Positions 32,441-40,621 are shown, counted from the first letter of the stretch. The stretch is DNA of 55,972 bases from a bacterium (GCA_030649025.1 JAUSGO010000003.1:1-55972), one strand, 5' to 3'. The notes: generated by a model from the letters alone, not told the origin. Numbers and translations: made by a program.

Positions 32441-33445
32441 ATGGATATTCAGACACTAACAAAAGTCGCAAATGTGATGGTTTCTCCCGGAAAAGGGATC
32501 TTGGCAATCGATGAGAGCCATCCCACATGCAAAAAGCGTTTCGAAAAACTTGGCGTGGAGTTCACGGAAGAAAATCGCCGTGCGTATCGGGAGCTTCTTA
32601 TTACCGCGCCCGGAACGGAACAGTATCTTTCCGGCATGATCTTATTCGACGAGACCATCCGGCAAAAAACCTCTGATGGTACTCCGTTTTCAGAGGTATT
32701 GAAACGAAAAGGCATCATTCCTGGCATTAAGGTAGATGCAGGCACAAAAGAACTTGAATTATATCCGGGAGAAAAAATAACCGAGGGGCTCGATGGACTT
32801 GCCGAGCGTCTGAAGGAATATATCGCGCTTGGAGCTAAATTCGCAAAATGGCGCGCGGTCATCACCGTAGGACCCAAAATCCCCACATCCGCATGCATCA
32901 AGGCAAACGCACAGGCACTTGCACAATATGCGGCTATCTGTCAGGAACTGAATGTCGTACCAATAGTAGAGCCTGAAATTTTGATAGACGGGGACCATAC
33001 TATTGAACGATGTTATGAGGTATGTGCGGCCACGTGGGATATGATCTTTGCGGAACTTGCAGAGCAGGGGATTGCTCTAGCCGGAATGATCTTGAAAACC
33101 AGCATGGTGCTATCCGGCAAAGATAATCCCGCGCAGGCAAGTACGGAGGAGATCGCGCGCCTTACTGTAAAGTGCCTGAAGGAACATGTGCCGCACAGTC
33201 TTGCCGGCGTCGTATTCCTTTCCGGAGGGCAAGATGATGAGGATGCCACGATACGCCTGAACGCCATGCATAGGCTCGGCGAAATGTTGCCATGGCCGCT
33301 TTCGTTCTCCTATGGCCGCGGAATACAAAATCCTGCCCTTAAGATATGGGCAACGGATAAAACAAAGATCAAGGAAGCGCAAGTGGCACTGCTTGAACGC
33401 GCACGGGCAAATGCGCTGGCATCCAGGGGCAAATACAAATTATAG
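32441..33445 (+). CDS. Class I fructose-bisphosphate aldolase (eukaryote-type family)
   Basis: 334 residues. It follows the eukaryote-like class I aldolase from the N-terminus: GILAIDESHPTCKKRF, GMILFDETI, IPGIKVDAG, VPIVEPEIL and the Schiff-base lysine in GMILKTSMVLSGK, ending FSYGRGIQNPALKIW. It joins or splits fructose-1,6-bisphosphate without metal. Next to the class II bisphosphatase it forms a gluconeogenic pair. Confidence 0.95.
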   Translation: MDIQTLTKVANVMVSPGKGILAIDESHPTCKKRFEKLGVEFTEENRRAYRELLITAPGTEQYLSGMILFDETIRQKTSDGTPFSEVLKRKGIIPGIKVDAGTKELELYPGEKITEGLDGLAERLKEYIALGAKFAKWRAVITVGPKIPTSACIKANAQALAQYAAICQELNVVPIVEPEILIDGDHTIERCYEVCAATWDMIFAELAEQGIALAGMILKTSMVLSGKDNPAQASTEEIARLTVKCLKEHVPHSLAGVVFLSGGQDDEDATIRLNAMHRLGEMLPWPLSFSYGRGIQNPALKIWATDKTKIKEAQVALLERARANALASRGKYKL

Positions 33446-33567
33446 CGTAATAAACCCGAATAAAACCAAACTGGACAAAGCTGTGTTCTTATCCCAACGA
33501 CATTCTTTCCGCGTCTCTACAGAAGTAGAGCTCCCGGAGTACTCTATTGGCAATTTCGTGCTTTTTT

Positions 33568-33596
33568 AAGCGAGAATATTATTCTCGCTTTTTCTT
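33568..33596 (+). terminator. Intrinsic terminator
   Basis: AAGCGAGAAT-att-ATTCTCGCTT followed by TTTCTTTTC after the aldolase gene. Confidence 0.85.
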
Positions 33597-33618
33597 TTCT
33601 ACATACTATTCTATAGAT

Positions 33619-33924
33619 ATGTCAAAAACTCAAATCATCATAACCGGAGACGTACAGGGTGTCGGATTCCGTTATTCTGCCCAAGAAAAAGCAAACGAAC
33701 TTGGTCTTATCTTGCATGAAACAGAAAACCGGCCGGACGGGAGCGTCGTGCTGGTTGTCGGCGGACAGGACGAGACCACCTTGCCCCTCGTGAGTACACT
33801 CGGGACTGCACCCGCCTCTACGAAACATCAAAAGAGAGGGGCGGGCTTGCAAAAATTCATCGCATGGGCTAAGATAGGCCCCGTAGGAGCAAGAGTGAAA
33901 AATATTAACGTCCAGAAAATATGA
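33619..33924 (+). CDS. Acylphosphatase with in-frame insertion
   Basis: 101 residues. The catalytic loop GDVQGVGFR (Arg) and the Asn in TENRPDGSV are present, with IAWAKIGPVGARV near the end. Between VVLVVGGQ and LQKFIAW there are about 20 extra residues compared with the normal family; these codons coincide with a 60-nt segment flanked by GCCCCTC/GAGGGGC (33783-33842). It hydrolyses acyl phosphates if folded. The stop overlaps the rplI start in ATGA. Confidence 0.82.
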   Translation: MSKTQIIITGDVQGVGFRYSAQEKANELGLILHETENRPDGSVVLVVGGQDETTLPLVSTLGTAPASTKHQKRGAGLQKFIAWAKIGPVGARVKNINVQKI

Positions 33925-34427
33925 AAGTAATCCTTATTAAAGACGTCTTATCTCTGGGAAAGAAATACGATTTAAAAACTGTCGCGGACGGCTACGCGAG
34001 GAATTTTTTGTTGCCAAGAGGTCTTGCGGTCTTTTCAACCCCAGTCCTTATGAAAGATGCCGAACGAAAAAAAGCCGCTATAATAACTTCCCAAGAAACT
34101 GATCTGAAGACGACTCAAGAACTTGCACGGCAGCTCGACGGATACGCGCTTGAAATACATGCCAAGGCCGCGGAAGAAGGAACTTTGTATGCAACCGTTG
34201 GCATTGAAGAATTGAAATCTGCGTTCGCAAAAAAGAAGATTGACATTGGAAATGCCAGACTGGGATCCGGAGAGCTTCTGAAAGAACTGGGGAAACATTC
34301 GGTCATTCTTAATCTCCCCCATGCCATTGAGGTAAAAATAAATGTTGTGGTGGTGAAAGAAGCAAGCGGTGCCTCAAAAAACACCAAAAAGCGGACGCTG
34401 AAAGGAAAACAAAAACCGGCCTCCTGA
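33921..34427 (+). CDS. rplI: 50S ribosomal protein bL9
   Basis: 168 residues: the N-terminal signature MKVILIKDVLSLGKKYDLKTVADGYARNFLLPRGLA, a connecting helix and a C-terminal domain, with a basic extension rich in Lys. It is a large-subunit protein. It overlaps acyP by 4 nt. Some CPR lineages lack L9, so its presence narrows placement. Confidence 0.96.
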   Translation: MKVILIKDVLSLGKKYDLKTVADGYARNFLLPRGLAVFSTPVLMKDAERKKAAIITSQETDLKTTQELARQLDGYALEIHAKAAEEGTLYATVGIEELKSAFAKKKIDIGNARLGSGELLKELGKHSVILNLPHAIEVKINVVVVKEASGASKNTKKRTLKGKQKPAS

Positions 34428-34434
34428 AGGCCGG
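34405..34434 (-). terminator. rpmA terminator inside the rplI 3' end
   Basis: On the minus strand CCGGCC-ttcagg-AGGCCGG followed by TTTTTGTTTT. The hairpin includes the rplI stop codon on the other strand. Confidence 0.75.
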
Positions 34435-34462
34435 CCTGAAAAGAATACACGTCGGTCAAAAA

Positions 34463-34735
34463 TCATTTGACATGCACAACGCTGACCAATTTTTTATGCC
34501 CATCGAAACGGGTGCGTTTTTTTGTCTGGAACGACACAATGCCATCCTGCATGGCGTAAATAGTATCGTCGTGGCCGCGCTTCGTATTTTTACCCGAAAG
34601 GAATTTACCTCCGCGTTGGCGTACAATGATGTTTCCTGCCTTTGCCTTCTGTCCGGCAAAAAGCTTCACGCCAAGGCGCTTGGATTGTGATTCGCGGCCC
34701 AACCTGGTTGAGCCTGATGCTTTAGTATGTGCCAT
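34463..34735 (-). CDS. rpmA: 50S ribosomal protein bL27
   Basis: 90 residues with the bL27 pattern [33 protein letters not shown] and [11 protein letters not shown]. Its N-terminus reaches the peptidyl transferase centre. It is convergent with rplI and divergent from the next gene. Confidence 0.95.
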   Translation of the reverse strand: MAHTKASGSTRLGRESQSKRLGVKLFAGQKAKAGNIIVRQRGGKFLSGKNTKRGHDDTIYAMQDGIVSFQTKKRTRFDGHKKLVSVVHVK

Positions 34736-34763
34736 ATTTTATAATAAATCCGATTATAGACTT

Positions 34764-34800
34764 TTGACATTTGGATTTACGAGGATATACTATATCCTCG
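34764..34800 (+). promoter_or_regulatory. Promoter with palindromic operator
   Basis: TTGACA (34764-34769) - 16 nt - TATACT (34786-34791). A perfect 10-bp inverted repeat CGAGGATATA-C-TATATCCTCG (34780-34800) covers the -10 box and the start site. It resembles a repressor operator; the regulator is unknown. Confidence 0.7.
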
Positions 34801-34805
34801 CCTCT

Positions 34806-35231
34806 ATGTTGTCAATAGCCGTGCTAAAAGAGTGGTGGGATAAGAATGCGAACGATGCTATTCTCGGAATTGGCGCATTTTTGCTCGTACTTATGGCATT
34901 TTTAGCGGGGCGCTTAAGCTCCGTCTCAGAGACGACAGATCCCGTCATTATTGAGGTGCCCGACACGGTTCTGCAAAAACAGGCCGAACTACAGAAAATA
35001 AATTTGGTTGACTTAGCTCTTCCGGAGGCTGACTCAAAAATCGACAATTCAAAAAGAGGCATTCCCGAAGCCGAGAGGCGAGGGGAGTACGTGGCTTCAA
35101 AAAACGGCGCATATTACTATACCGCTAATATGTCTGGGGCACTGCGGATTAAAGTTGAAAACAGAATTTGGTTCAATACGCAGGAAGAGGCAAAGGCCAG
35201 AGGATTAAAGCCTGCGAAAGGACTAAAGTAG
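34806..35231 (+). CDS. Membrane-anchored protein with Ada-Zn-like tail domain, Cys lost
   Basis: About 141 residues: one membrane helix (AILGIGAFLLVLMAFLAG), a linker, then YVASKNGAYYYTANMSGALRIKVENRIWFNTQEEAKARG. That last part follows the small surface domain usually written YVASKNSxxYHxPxC...KIxxENxxxFxSxEEAxxxGYxPCxxC, but the zinc-binding cysteines are replaced. It probably no longer binds zinc. The ATG at 34806 sits about 8 nt after the predicted transcription start. Confidence 0.7.
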   Translation: MLSIAVLKEWWDKNANDAILGIGAFLLVLMAFLAGRLSSVSETTDPVIIEVPDTVLQKQAELQKINLVDLALPEADSKIDNSKRGIPEAERRGEYVASKNGAYYYTANMSGALRIKVENRIWFNTQEEAKARGLKPAKGLK

Positions 35232-35242
35232 GGGGAGGAACC

Positions 35243-35779
35243 TTGAAAACAAAAAAGTTCGTTTTCTATCTGATAGGACCAATCGAATTCCTTGATGATC
35301 CAGACCGCGGATGGCGGGAAGATTTCGTCAGTCTTTTTCACAAGCGCTTTCCCGGCATCCATGCCGAGTTCATCAACCCAGTAAAAGCTTCCTATCTGGT
35401 TGGGAAGACTGTTCTCGACAATGCCCGATACGCCGCCGAGTTGAAAGCAGCCAGAAATTGGACGGAACTCAAAGATTTCATGGATAAAATTTGGAGACAG
35501 GATGCCCTTTCCGTTGATCGTTCAGGAATTATCGTCATGTGGGCAAGAACGGAGAAAGAATTAAAGGAAGCCTCTGCATCCGTAGGATCGATACGTGAAA
35601 TGCTCCGGCTTGTCGAGAGGGAGGGGAGGGTTTACCTTATCTGCGACACGACCCTGAATATGACCATTGCAAGCACGCATTTCTTGCACATCGTTCTCTC
35701 GTCCGGCTGCATCTTTGACTCGATAGAAAAATTTTTCGAGCATTTTGAGCAAGCGTACGGGCCGGTGTGCACGGAGTGA
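35243..35779 (+). CDS. Nucleoside 2-deoxyribosyltransferase-like protein
   Basis: About 178 residues from a TTG start preceded by GGGGGAGGAACC. The N-terminus FVFYLIGPIEFLDDPDRGWRED matches the YLAGPI...WR start of the nucleoside deoxyribosyltransferase fold, and the middle (SVDRSGIIVMWA) fits its second strand. It might exchange bases on deoxynucleosides or act on nucleotide signals; the catalytic Glu cannot be assigned with confidence. A terminator follows. Confidence 0.65.
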   Translation: MKTKKFVFYLIGPIEFLDDPDRGWREDFVSLFHKRFPGIHAEFINPVKASYLVGKTVLDNARYAAELKAARNWTELKDFMDKIWRQDALSVDRSGIIVMWARTEKELKEASASVGSIREMLRLVEREGRVYLICDTTLNMTIASTHFLHIVLSSGCIFDSIEKFFEHFEQAYGPVCTE

Positions 35780-35787
35780 ACAGAAAA

Positions 35788-35816
35788 CCAAAAAAGACCC
35801 TAATGGTCTTTTTTTT
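35788..35816 (+). terminator. Intrinsic terminator
   Basis: AAAAAAGACC-ctaat-GGTCTTTTTTTT. Confidence 0.88.
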
Positions 35817-35872
35817 AATGAATCTCAAGCGAGTTCGCTGGTTGGGTAATTAGTCATATTTAAGCGAGCGTC

Positions 35873-36880
35873 TTACCATTCGGTACACTCCCTTCCCGCC
35901 ACATCCTTCACTTCCGCGCACGCGTATATATGCCCGCTTTCCTCACGAGGCGGCAAGTCAAATTGAACCGCTCCAAGTTCGGAAGTAAATTTTATTCCAA
36001 GAACACTGCCGTCTCTTTTATATGCCGTGACCTGCCAATTCGGTACGGCTTCTCCGGCGGCATTTCGCAAGCGAACGCTATATCCTTCGATATCAAATGC
36101 AAAAGAGGACAAAGAGAGAATGGGTTTTGAGTCAATGACATTAACCGTGAATAAGGCTGTTTTGGATCCAAGTTGAAGAACGACCTTGAAATCGCCAAGA
36201 ATGTCCGGCGCCTGAATTTCCAAAAACGCGTTTCCGCTCTCATCAGTTGATGCTGTCAGAGCTTTGCCATTAACCAGAAATGTTAAAGTTTTGTTTTTTA
36301 TGGTCCGTTCGTCAGCATCGCGCACGAATACACTAAAATGGATAATTGCGCCGGTTTTAATGTACGAAGGGTTGTTGCCAATAAGCAACGTGCTGACCGA
36401 AAAATCGGGCGAAGCCGTGGGTGGCGGTAGTGTTGGCATGGGCTGAGGAGTGGATTGCGGAGCAGGGGATGTTGTGCTCACCGTGGTAGCCTTTGGCAGG
36501 GGCTTGGGCGTTGGAATTGGATTTGGAGATGGCAACGGCTTTGAAGACGGTTTGGGTGATGATGCGCTTGCCGTAGCCGAAAAAGGCTTCTGAAAGGGAT
36601 TCTTATTCCCTGCTATAAACTTTTCTCCCGCACCGTCAATAAGAGTTTTTGTGGCAGTTGGCGTGCCTGCCTGTGTTTCCGGAGGCCTATTTGTAAGTAC
36701 AATGCGCGGGGGTAGAACCGTTTGGGAAGGTAATGCGCGGACATTGGTAATTTCCACATCTTTTGCAATGACATGACGTGCGGCGGATTTCACGGAAGAA
36801 AAAGCCGCCTGACCTGAAAACAGAACAGCGGCAAGGCTTAGATTGGCAAGAAAAATCTTGAGGTGGGTGATGGGCTCCAT
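35873..36880 (-). CDS. Exported Pro-rich protein with Ig-like domain
   Basis: About 335 residues: a signal-like helix (IFLANLSLAAVLFSGQAAFS), a long low-complexity Pro/Ser/Thr linker (repeated SPKPSSKPLPSPNPIPTPKP), then one Ig-like domain (SVFVRDADERTIKNKTLTFLVNGKALTASTDESG) and a second small beta domain with two cysteines. It is probably a surface protein with a wall-spanning linker. The ATG at 36880 lies 4 nt after a three-codon upstream frame that owns the strong ribosome binding site. Confidence 0.75.
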   Translation of the reverse strand: MEPITHLKIFLANLSLAAVLFSGQAAFSSVKSAARHVIAKDVEITNVRALPSQTVLPPRIVLTNRPPETQAGTPTATKTLIDGAGEKFIAGNKNPFQKPFSATASASSPKPSSKPLPSPNPIPTPKPLPKATTVSTTSPAPQSTPQPMPTLPPPTASPDFSVSTLLIGNNPSYIKTGAIIHFSVFVRDADERTIKNKTLTFLVNGKALTASTDESGNAFLEIQAPDILGDFKVVLQLGSKTALFTVNVIDSKPILSLSSFAFDIEGYSVRLRNAAGEAVPNWQVTAYKRDGSVLGIKFTSELGAVQFDLPPREESGHIYACAEVKDVAGRECTEW

Positions 36881-36884
36881 AGAC

Positions 36885-36896
36885 TTACCCTCGCAT
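36885..36896 (-). other. Three-codon upstream open frame (ATG CGA GGG TAA)
   Basis: It has AAAGGAGG six nt before its ATG, a better site than the downstream gene's own. Its stop lies 4 nt before the main start codon, a layout that suits re-initiation. Confidence 0.45.
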
Positions 36897-37040
36897 AAAA
36901 AACCTCCTTTGGCAATCCGATGCTCTAACACGAACGGGGGATGGCTTCACGTCATTCTTTGAAATATATGATACGTCGCACAAGATACCTTTTACGTCGT
37001 GATATACTTACCGCCCTGATAAGGCATTTCCAAAATCAAA

Positions 37041-37062
37041 ACTCACGATACAGATCGTGAGT
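37041..37062. terminator. Hairpin terminator
   Basis: ACTCACGAT-acag-ATCGTGAGT; on the minus strand it is followed by TTTGATTTT. It ends the small exported protein gene. Confidence 0.7.
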
Positions 37063-37088
37063 CTTTTCATTTTATCTTTTGCAAGATT

Positions 37089-37490
37089 TTACGAACCCAC
37101 CACTTCAAGAATCTTATTCAGCGCACCGGCAATGAGCGTAAAGACGTTGGCAAAAAGACGTAAAGAGAGTTTTGCCGTCTCAATCAGAAGGTTTTTTATG
37201 GTCTCGTCGCCGAAGAAGGATTTCAGCGCGTTCCAGACCTTTCCCAAAACTTCTTTCCATCCTTGTTTTTCGGCTGTTTTCTGAACCGTGCTTGTCAACT
37301 CCCCTCCTTGCGCAACCAGCTTCTGACTATCATTGAATACCCCTTTAATGCGGTCTAGAATGCCGATCGGCGCCTCCACCGTGTTCCCGCCACCGCTTAT
37401 TCCTCCTTGAGCAAAACTCATCTTTGGCGCTATGGCATTAAGCGTTGAAATTATGAGGAAAATTGCGATTATAAGGACGGTCTTCTTCAT
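37089..37490 (-). CDS. Small exported protein, unknown
   Basis: 133 residues. A signal peptide (MKKTVLIIAIFLIISTLNA, likely cut after SFA) precedes a mostly helical domain (ILDRIKGVFNDSQKL, VLGKVWNALKSFFGD) with an amphipathic or membrane-associated C-terminus (RLFANVFTLIAGALNKILEVV). The ATG is 7 nt after a TATAAT box, so the message is leaderless. It lies just downstream of the M23 peptidase gene. Family unknown. Confidence 0.72.
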   Translation of the reverse strand: MKKTVLIIAIFLIISTLNAIAPKMSFAQGGISGGGNTVEAPIGILDRIKGVFNDSQKLVAQGGELTSTVQKTAEKQGWKEVLGKVWNALKSFFGDETIKNLLIETAKLSLRLFANVFTLIAGALNKILEVVGS

Positions 37491-37497
37491 GGATCTT

Positions 37498-37506
37498 ATT
37501 ATACCA
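37498..37506 (-). promoter_or_regulatory. Extended -10 promoter, leaderless
   Basis: TGGTATAAT on the minus strand ends 7 nt before the ATG at 37490. No good -35 is seen, as expected for an extended -10. Confidence 0.65.
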
Positions 37507-37528
37507 CAAAACAAGAAAATGCGGGTAC

Positions 37529-38809
37529 TTACGGAAGATAGTTCCTTGGATTTATCGATCCTCCCAACGGCAAGAGACCGAACCAGCGTTGTTCGGTAAT
37601 GAACGTATTTGAAGCGTATGCCGTGAAATGGAGATGCGGCCCCGTGGCATAGCCCGTAGCGCCCATATAGCCGATTACCTGGCCTTTTTTGATGGTAGTC
37701 CCCTGTTTTGCCACTTGCGACGACAAATGCGCATAGAGCGTAGTGAGATTGTTTCCGTGGTCTACTGCGATCCACTTGCCGTAAGCGTACGGTGAATTGT
37801 TCCCTAAGGCCTTTATAACGCCTTCCCGAGCGGCACGGATGGGTGTTCCGGTTTGTCCCGCAACGTCAATGCCGTTGTGAAATTCGTATGCATCGTTCTG
37901 GAACCCTGTATCATCGGTATCCCCGTATTCCTGCGATACAATGCCTCTCACGGGCCATTCAAGCACGCCTGGACGGAATGCGGGAAGGCTTGCCGGATCA
38001 ATAGTGTGGCGGAGCTTATCTTCAAGTTCTTTGATATCCTTGAGGATCTCTTGACGCTTTTTTTCCGCTTCCGAGAGAAACTCTTTGAATTTCTTTTCTT
38101 CATTTTTCGTTACGGTAAGAATTGTTGACTTTTGCTTCTGCTGTGAGTTTTTTGCCGTTTGCTCGGCCAGGAGGCGCCCTCGCAGTTCTTGAAGCTCGTC
38201 TTTCTTTCCCGAGAGAGTCGATTCTTCATTTTCAAGCTCAATCTTATTTTGTTTTAGCGCCTTTGTCTCATTCAGCAGTTTATCTTGTAGGCTCTCCGCG
38301 TAGGCAAGTTGGCTCAAAAAGATGGACAGTGAGGCGTCCTGCAAAATGACGGAAAGCAAGGTTTTGTGCTCATCGGCTCGTTCCCGCATCGTGCGAAGTA
38401 GCACGCTCATACGGGTTCTTTGCGTTTCAATATTTCCTTGGGTTTGCGTAATTTGAGATTGCAGAGACTGGATTGTAAGCTCGGTTTTATGGATCTCCGC
38501 CGTAGTAATGCGTTGCTGAACGGAAAGTCGCTCGACCTCTGCCACAAGTCTTGCAATCTCATTTTTCAGTGTACGCTGGGCCTTCTGCTTCTCTGCTATC
38601 GTTCCCTCGAATTGTTTTTTATTGACCTCGAGTTGGCGGATCTCTTCTTCTTTACGCTGAATTTCTGCTTTGATGTCATCTAAAAGCGTTGCGTGCGCCT
38701 GCGGGACGCCTGTGAACCGGCCATAGAGAACAAAAAGACAGGCTAGCGCCATGACAACGCGCTTTATGAGGTATTCTCGAGGTTTTTTTGCGCCAATAGA
38801 GCATGCCAT
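37529..38809 (-). CDS. M23 family peptidase with coiled coil (EnvC-like)
   Basis: 426 residues: a signal/anchor (VVMALACLFVLYGRF), a long coiled coil from about residue 45 to 270 (KAEIQRKEEEIRQLEVNKKQ), and a C-terminal LytM/M23 domain with zinc ligands in HNGIDVAG and GPHLHFTA plus the WIAVDHGNNLTTLYAHLS strand. It would cleave or regulate cleavage of peptidoglycan cross-links at division. All the catalytic His and Asp positions I can check are present. Confidence 0.9.
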   Translation of the reverse strand: MACSIGAKKPREYLIKRVVMALACLFVLYGRFTGVPQAHATLLDDIKAEIQRKEEEIRQLEVNKKQFEGTIAEKQKAQRTLKNEIARLVAEVERLSVQQRITTAEIHKTELTIQSLQSQITQTQGNIETQRTRMSVLLRTMRERADEHKTLLSVILQDASLSIFLSQLAYAESLQDKLLNETKALKQNKIELENEESTLSGKKDELQELRGRLLAEQTAKNSQQKQKSTILTVTKNEEKKFKEFLSEAEKKRQEILKDIKELEDKLRHTIDPASLPAFRPGVLEWPVRGIVSQEYGDTDDTGFQNDAYEFHNGIDVAGQTGTPIRAAREGVIKALGNNSPYAYGKWIAVDHGNNLTTLYAHLSSQVAKQGTTIKKGQVIGYMGATGYATGPHLHFTAYASNTFITEQRWFGLLPLGGSINPRNYLP

Positions 38810-38880
38810 ACTCTTATTTTATCCTAAAAACCTGTTCCAATGAAGGGATACATTGAAGCAAGGAGTTTTTTAGGAAAAGA

Positions 38881-38911
38881 AAAAAAACCGGAGACAATGA
38901 GTTATCCGGTT
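38881..38911 (-). terminator. Intrinsic terminator
   Basis: AACCGGA pairs with TCTCCGGTT-type arm and is followed by TTTTTTTT on the minus strand. Confidence 0.75.
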
Positions 38912-38924
38912 AATAAATCTCCCG

Positions 38925-39320
38925 CTATTCTAAAATTTTATCGGTAAGACAGACAGTTACTTCGACGAGTTTTCCCAATTGCAATTTCTGCCTTAGAAAT
39001 TTTTCCATGGCATTGCGGATTCGGGAATAATCTTTCCGCTTCACAAGAGCAGGATTCTGTGAATCAAGGACTTTCGCATGATCGGGGCGTTTCCAGTATA
39101 ACCCCGTCACATCAATGCGGATGCAGGACAGCTCGTTCCCCGAAGAAGGAATGAGTTCGTGATCCCAGATCCAGACGCCGAAGCGATATGGAGATACTTG
39201 ATCAAATTTTTTAAATGCAACTTCGACCTCTCTCCAGATTGCATTCTTGAGTTTACTTCTCTTCTCGTTTGCTATCCGAACCGCTTCATTGTGTTGAGCC
39301 ACATATTCGCGAAGTTTCAC
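38925..39320 (-). CDS. Unknown 131-residue protein, GTG start
   Basis: A basic, probably soluble alpha/beta protein (WREVEVAFKKFDQV, FGVWIWDHELIP, CIRIDVTGLYWKRPDH). GGAGG lies 8 nt before the GTG. It has its own terminator and stands between the M23 peptidase and the ribosomal operon. I recognise no family. Confidence 0.68.
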   Translation of the reverse strand: MKLREYVAQHNEAVRIANEKRSKLKNAIWREVEVAFKKFDQVSPYRFGVWIWDHELIPSSGNELSCIRIDVTGLYWKRPDHAKVLDSQNPALVKRKDYSRIRNAMEKFLRQKLQLGKLVEVTVCLTDKILE

Positions 39321-39387
39321 CGCCTTGTCCTCCTTGTTTGTTTATAAAGGTGCTACATGATTGTATAGCATGCCCGGAAAATAACAA

Positions 39388-39419
39388 TAAAAAACAGTAG
39401 CCCCTGTAAGAGAGCTACT
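39388..39419 (-). terminator. rplL operon terminator
   Basis: AGTAGC...GCTACT followed by TTTTTTATT on the minus strand; it could work in both directions. Confidence 0.8.
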
Positions 39420-39443
39420 TGTTTTTATGATTGTTTGACAGGG

Positions 39444-39854
39444 TTATTTCAACTCAACCGTAGCACCTGCCTCTTCAAGCTTCTTCTTGAGCTCCTCGGC
39501 CGCAGCCTTGTCCAAGCCCTCCTTCACATTCTTGGGGGCGCCATCCACCAGGTCTTTAGATTCCTTAAGGCCCAACCCCGTGGCTTCGCGTACCACTTTG
39601 ATAACGGCGATCTTAGTTCCTCCGCCCGATGTTAGTACCACATTAAAGCTGGTCTTTTCTTGGGCCTCCTCCCCTGCTCCGGCGCCACCCTGTGGTATGG
39701 CGGCCATTTGCATCATGGGGGCGGCTGCGGAAACACCGAACTTTTTCTCCAGCACCTTCACCAGTTCCGAAAGATCCATAACGCTCATCTTTGACACCTC
39801 GTCAACAAGTTTCTGAAACTTTGCCGGAACTTCAATGTTTTCATCTTCAGACAT
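39444..39854 (-). CDS. rplL: 50S ribosomal protein bL12 (L7/L12)
   Basis: 136 residues: the N-terminal dimerisation region ([32 protein letters not shown]), an Ala/Gly/Pro hinge and the factor-binding C-terminal domain ([33 protein letters not shown]). It recruits translation factors. The ATG at 39854 (MSEDENIEV) fits; it is 233 nt from rplJ, an unusually long gap filled by two palindromes. Confidence 0.96.
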   Translation of the reverse strand: MSEDENIEVPAKFQKLVDEVSKMSVMDLSELVKVLEKKFGVSAAAPMMQMAAIPQGGAGAGEEAQEKTSFNVVLTSGGGTKIAVIKVVREATGLGLKESKDLVDGAPKNVKEGLDKAAAEELKKKLEEAGATVELK

Positions 39855-39924
39855 ATGCCAATGTTGTCTAAAAATACGAGCGAGACTCAATGTCGAGCGA
39901 AGGTTTTTAGCTACAACACTGAGC

Positions 39925-40028
39925 ACCCAGCACTTATTTTAAACACGAAAGTATTTATAAGAATTGGTAAAACGATACAAAAGAAACCTTAATCAACACG
40001 CAACACTCTTTTAAAATAAGTGCTGGGT
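39925..40028. repeat. 104-bp element with perfect 19-bp inverted ends
   Basis: ACCCAGCACTTATTTTAAA (39925-39943) and its exact complement at 40010-40028 enclose a 66-nt AT-rich loop, between rplJ and rplL. Confidence 0.8.
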
Positions 40029-40090
40029 AAAGTCTTTTGTCTGAATTTCGTTCGCAATAACATGCTCCAAAATTCAGACAAAAGACTTTA
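40028..40090 (-). repeat. Perfect 21-bp hairpin at the rplJ stop codon
   Basis: 40070-40090 and 40028-40048 are exact complements around a 21-nt loop. On the minus strand the arm begins with the rplJ stop codon TAA. There is no T-run after it, so it is not a standard terminator; it may stabilise or process the message. Confidence 0.8.
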
Positions 40091-40606
40091 CTTAGTGGCT
40101 AATGAATTAATAATATTTGTGAAACCCGTGAGCGGACCGTTAAGCACCCGTACAAAACCCGAGACCGGAGCAATGAGCGTTCCTACAAGGCGGGAGAGCA
40201 GTTCTTCCCTTGACGGAAGTTTAGCCAGCTCCATAACTTCCGCTCGTGACATATTCTGGCCATCAAAAATCCCTGCGACAATTTTCAGCTCCGGGAATTC
40301 CTTCGTTGACTGCGTGAAGAGTTTTGCGAACGCGCTGTCTTGCGTTGGATGCGCGGCAATCGCAAGCGTGTCTTTATAGTTTTCAAGTCCCTCCTGACTC
40401 AAGCCCGCATTTTTCAGCGCGATGCGCGCAAGAGTCTTCTTTATTATACGAAAATCCCCTCCTTCCTTCTTGACTTTGCGTCTAAATACCTGGCTTTTTT
40501 TGACGCTGATGCCCTTGAAATCTGCAAAAATAACCATGCGAGCTCCCTTAAGTGCCGTAGCTGCCGAACTAATAATATTTTCTTTTTCGGAATGCAATAA
40601 AGGCAT
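40088..40606 (-). CDS. rplJ: 50S ribosomal protein uL10
   Basis: 172 residues with the L10 pattern: ARMVIFADFKGISVKKSQVFRRKVK, IIKKTLARIALKNAG, KIVAGIFDGQNMSRAEVMELAKLPSREELLSRL, then LIAPVSGFVRVLNG. It anchors the L7/L12 stalk and normally represses its own operon through the leader upstream. Confidence 0.96.
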   Translation of the reverse strand: MPLLHSEKENIISSAATALKGARMVIFADFKGISVKKSQVFRRKVKKEGGDFRIIKKTLARIALKNAGLSQEGLENYKDTLAIAAHPTQDSAFAKLFTQSTKEFPELKIVAGIFDGQNMSRAEVMELAKLPSREELLSRLVGTLIAPVSGFVRVLNGPLTGFTNIINSLATK

Positions 40607-40621
40607 AAATCAAAAGATAAT

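Noticed and set aside
33446-33560. A tRNA or small RNA between the aldolase gene and its terminator
   Set aside because: Only one short hairpin (TCTCTAC-agaa-GTAGAG) is seen; no cloverleaf or known RNA motif.
34416-34434. Attenuator for rplI
   Set aside because: The hairpin lies at the rplI stop codon and has its T-run on the minus strand, so it ends rpmA transcription.
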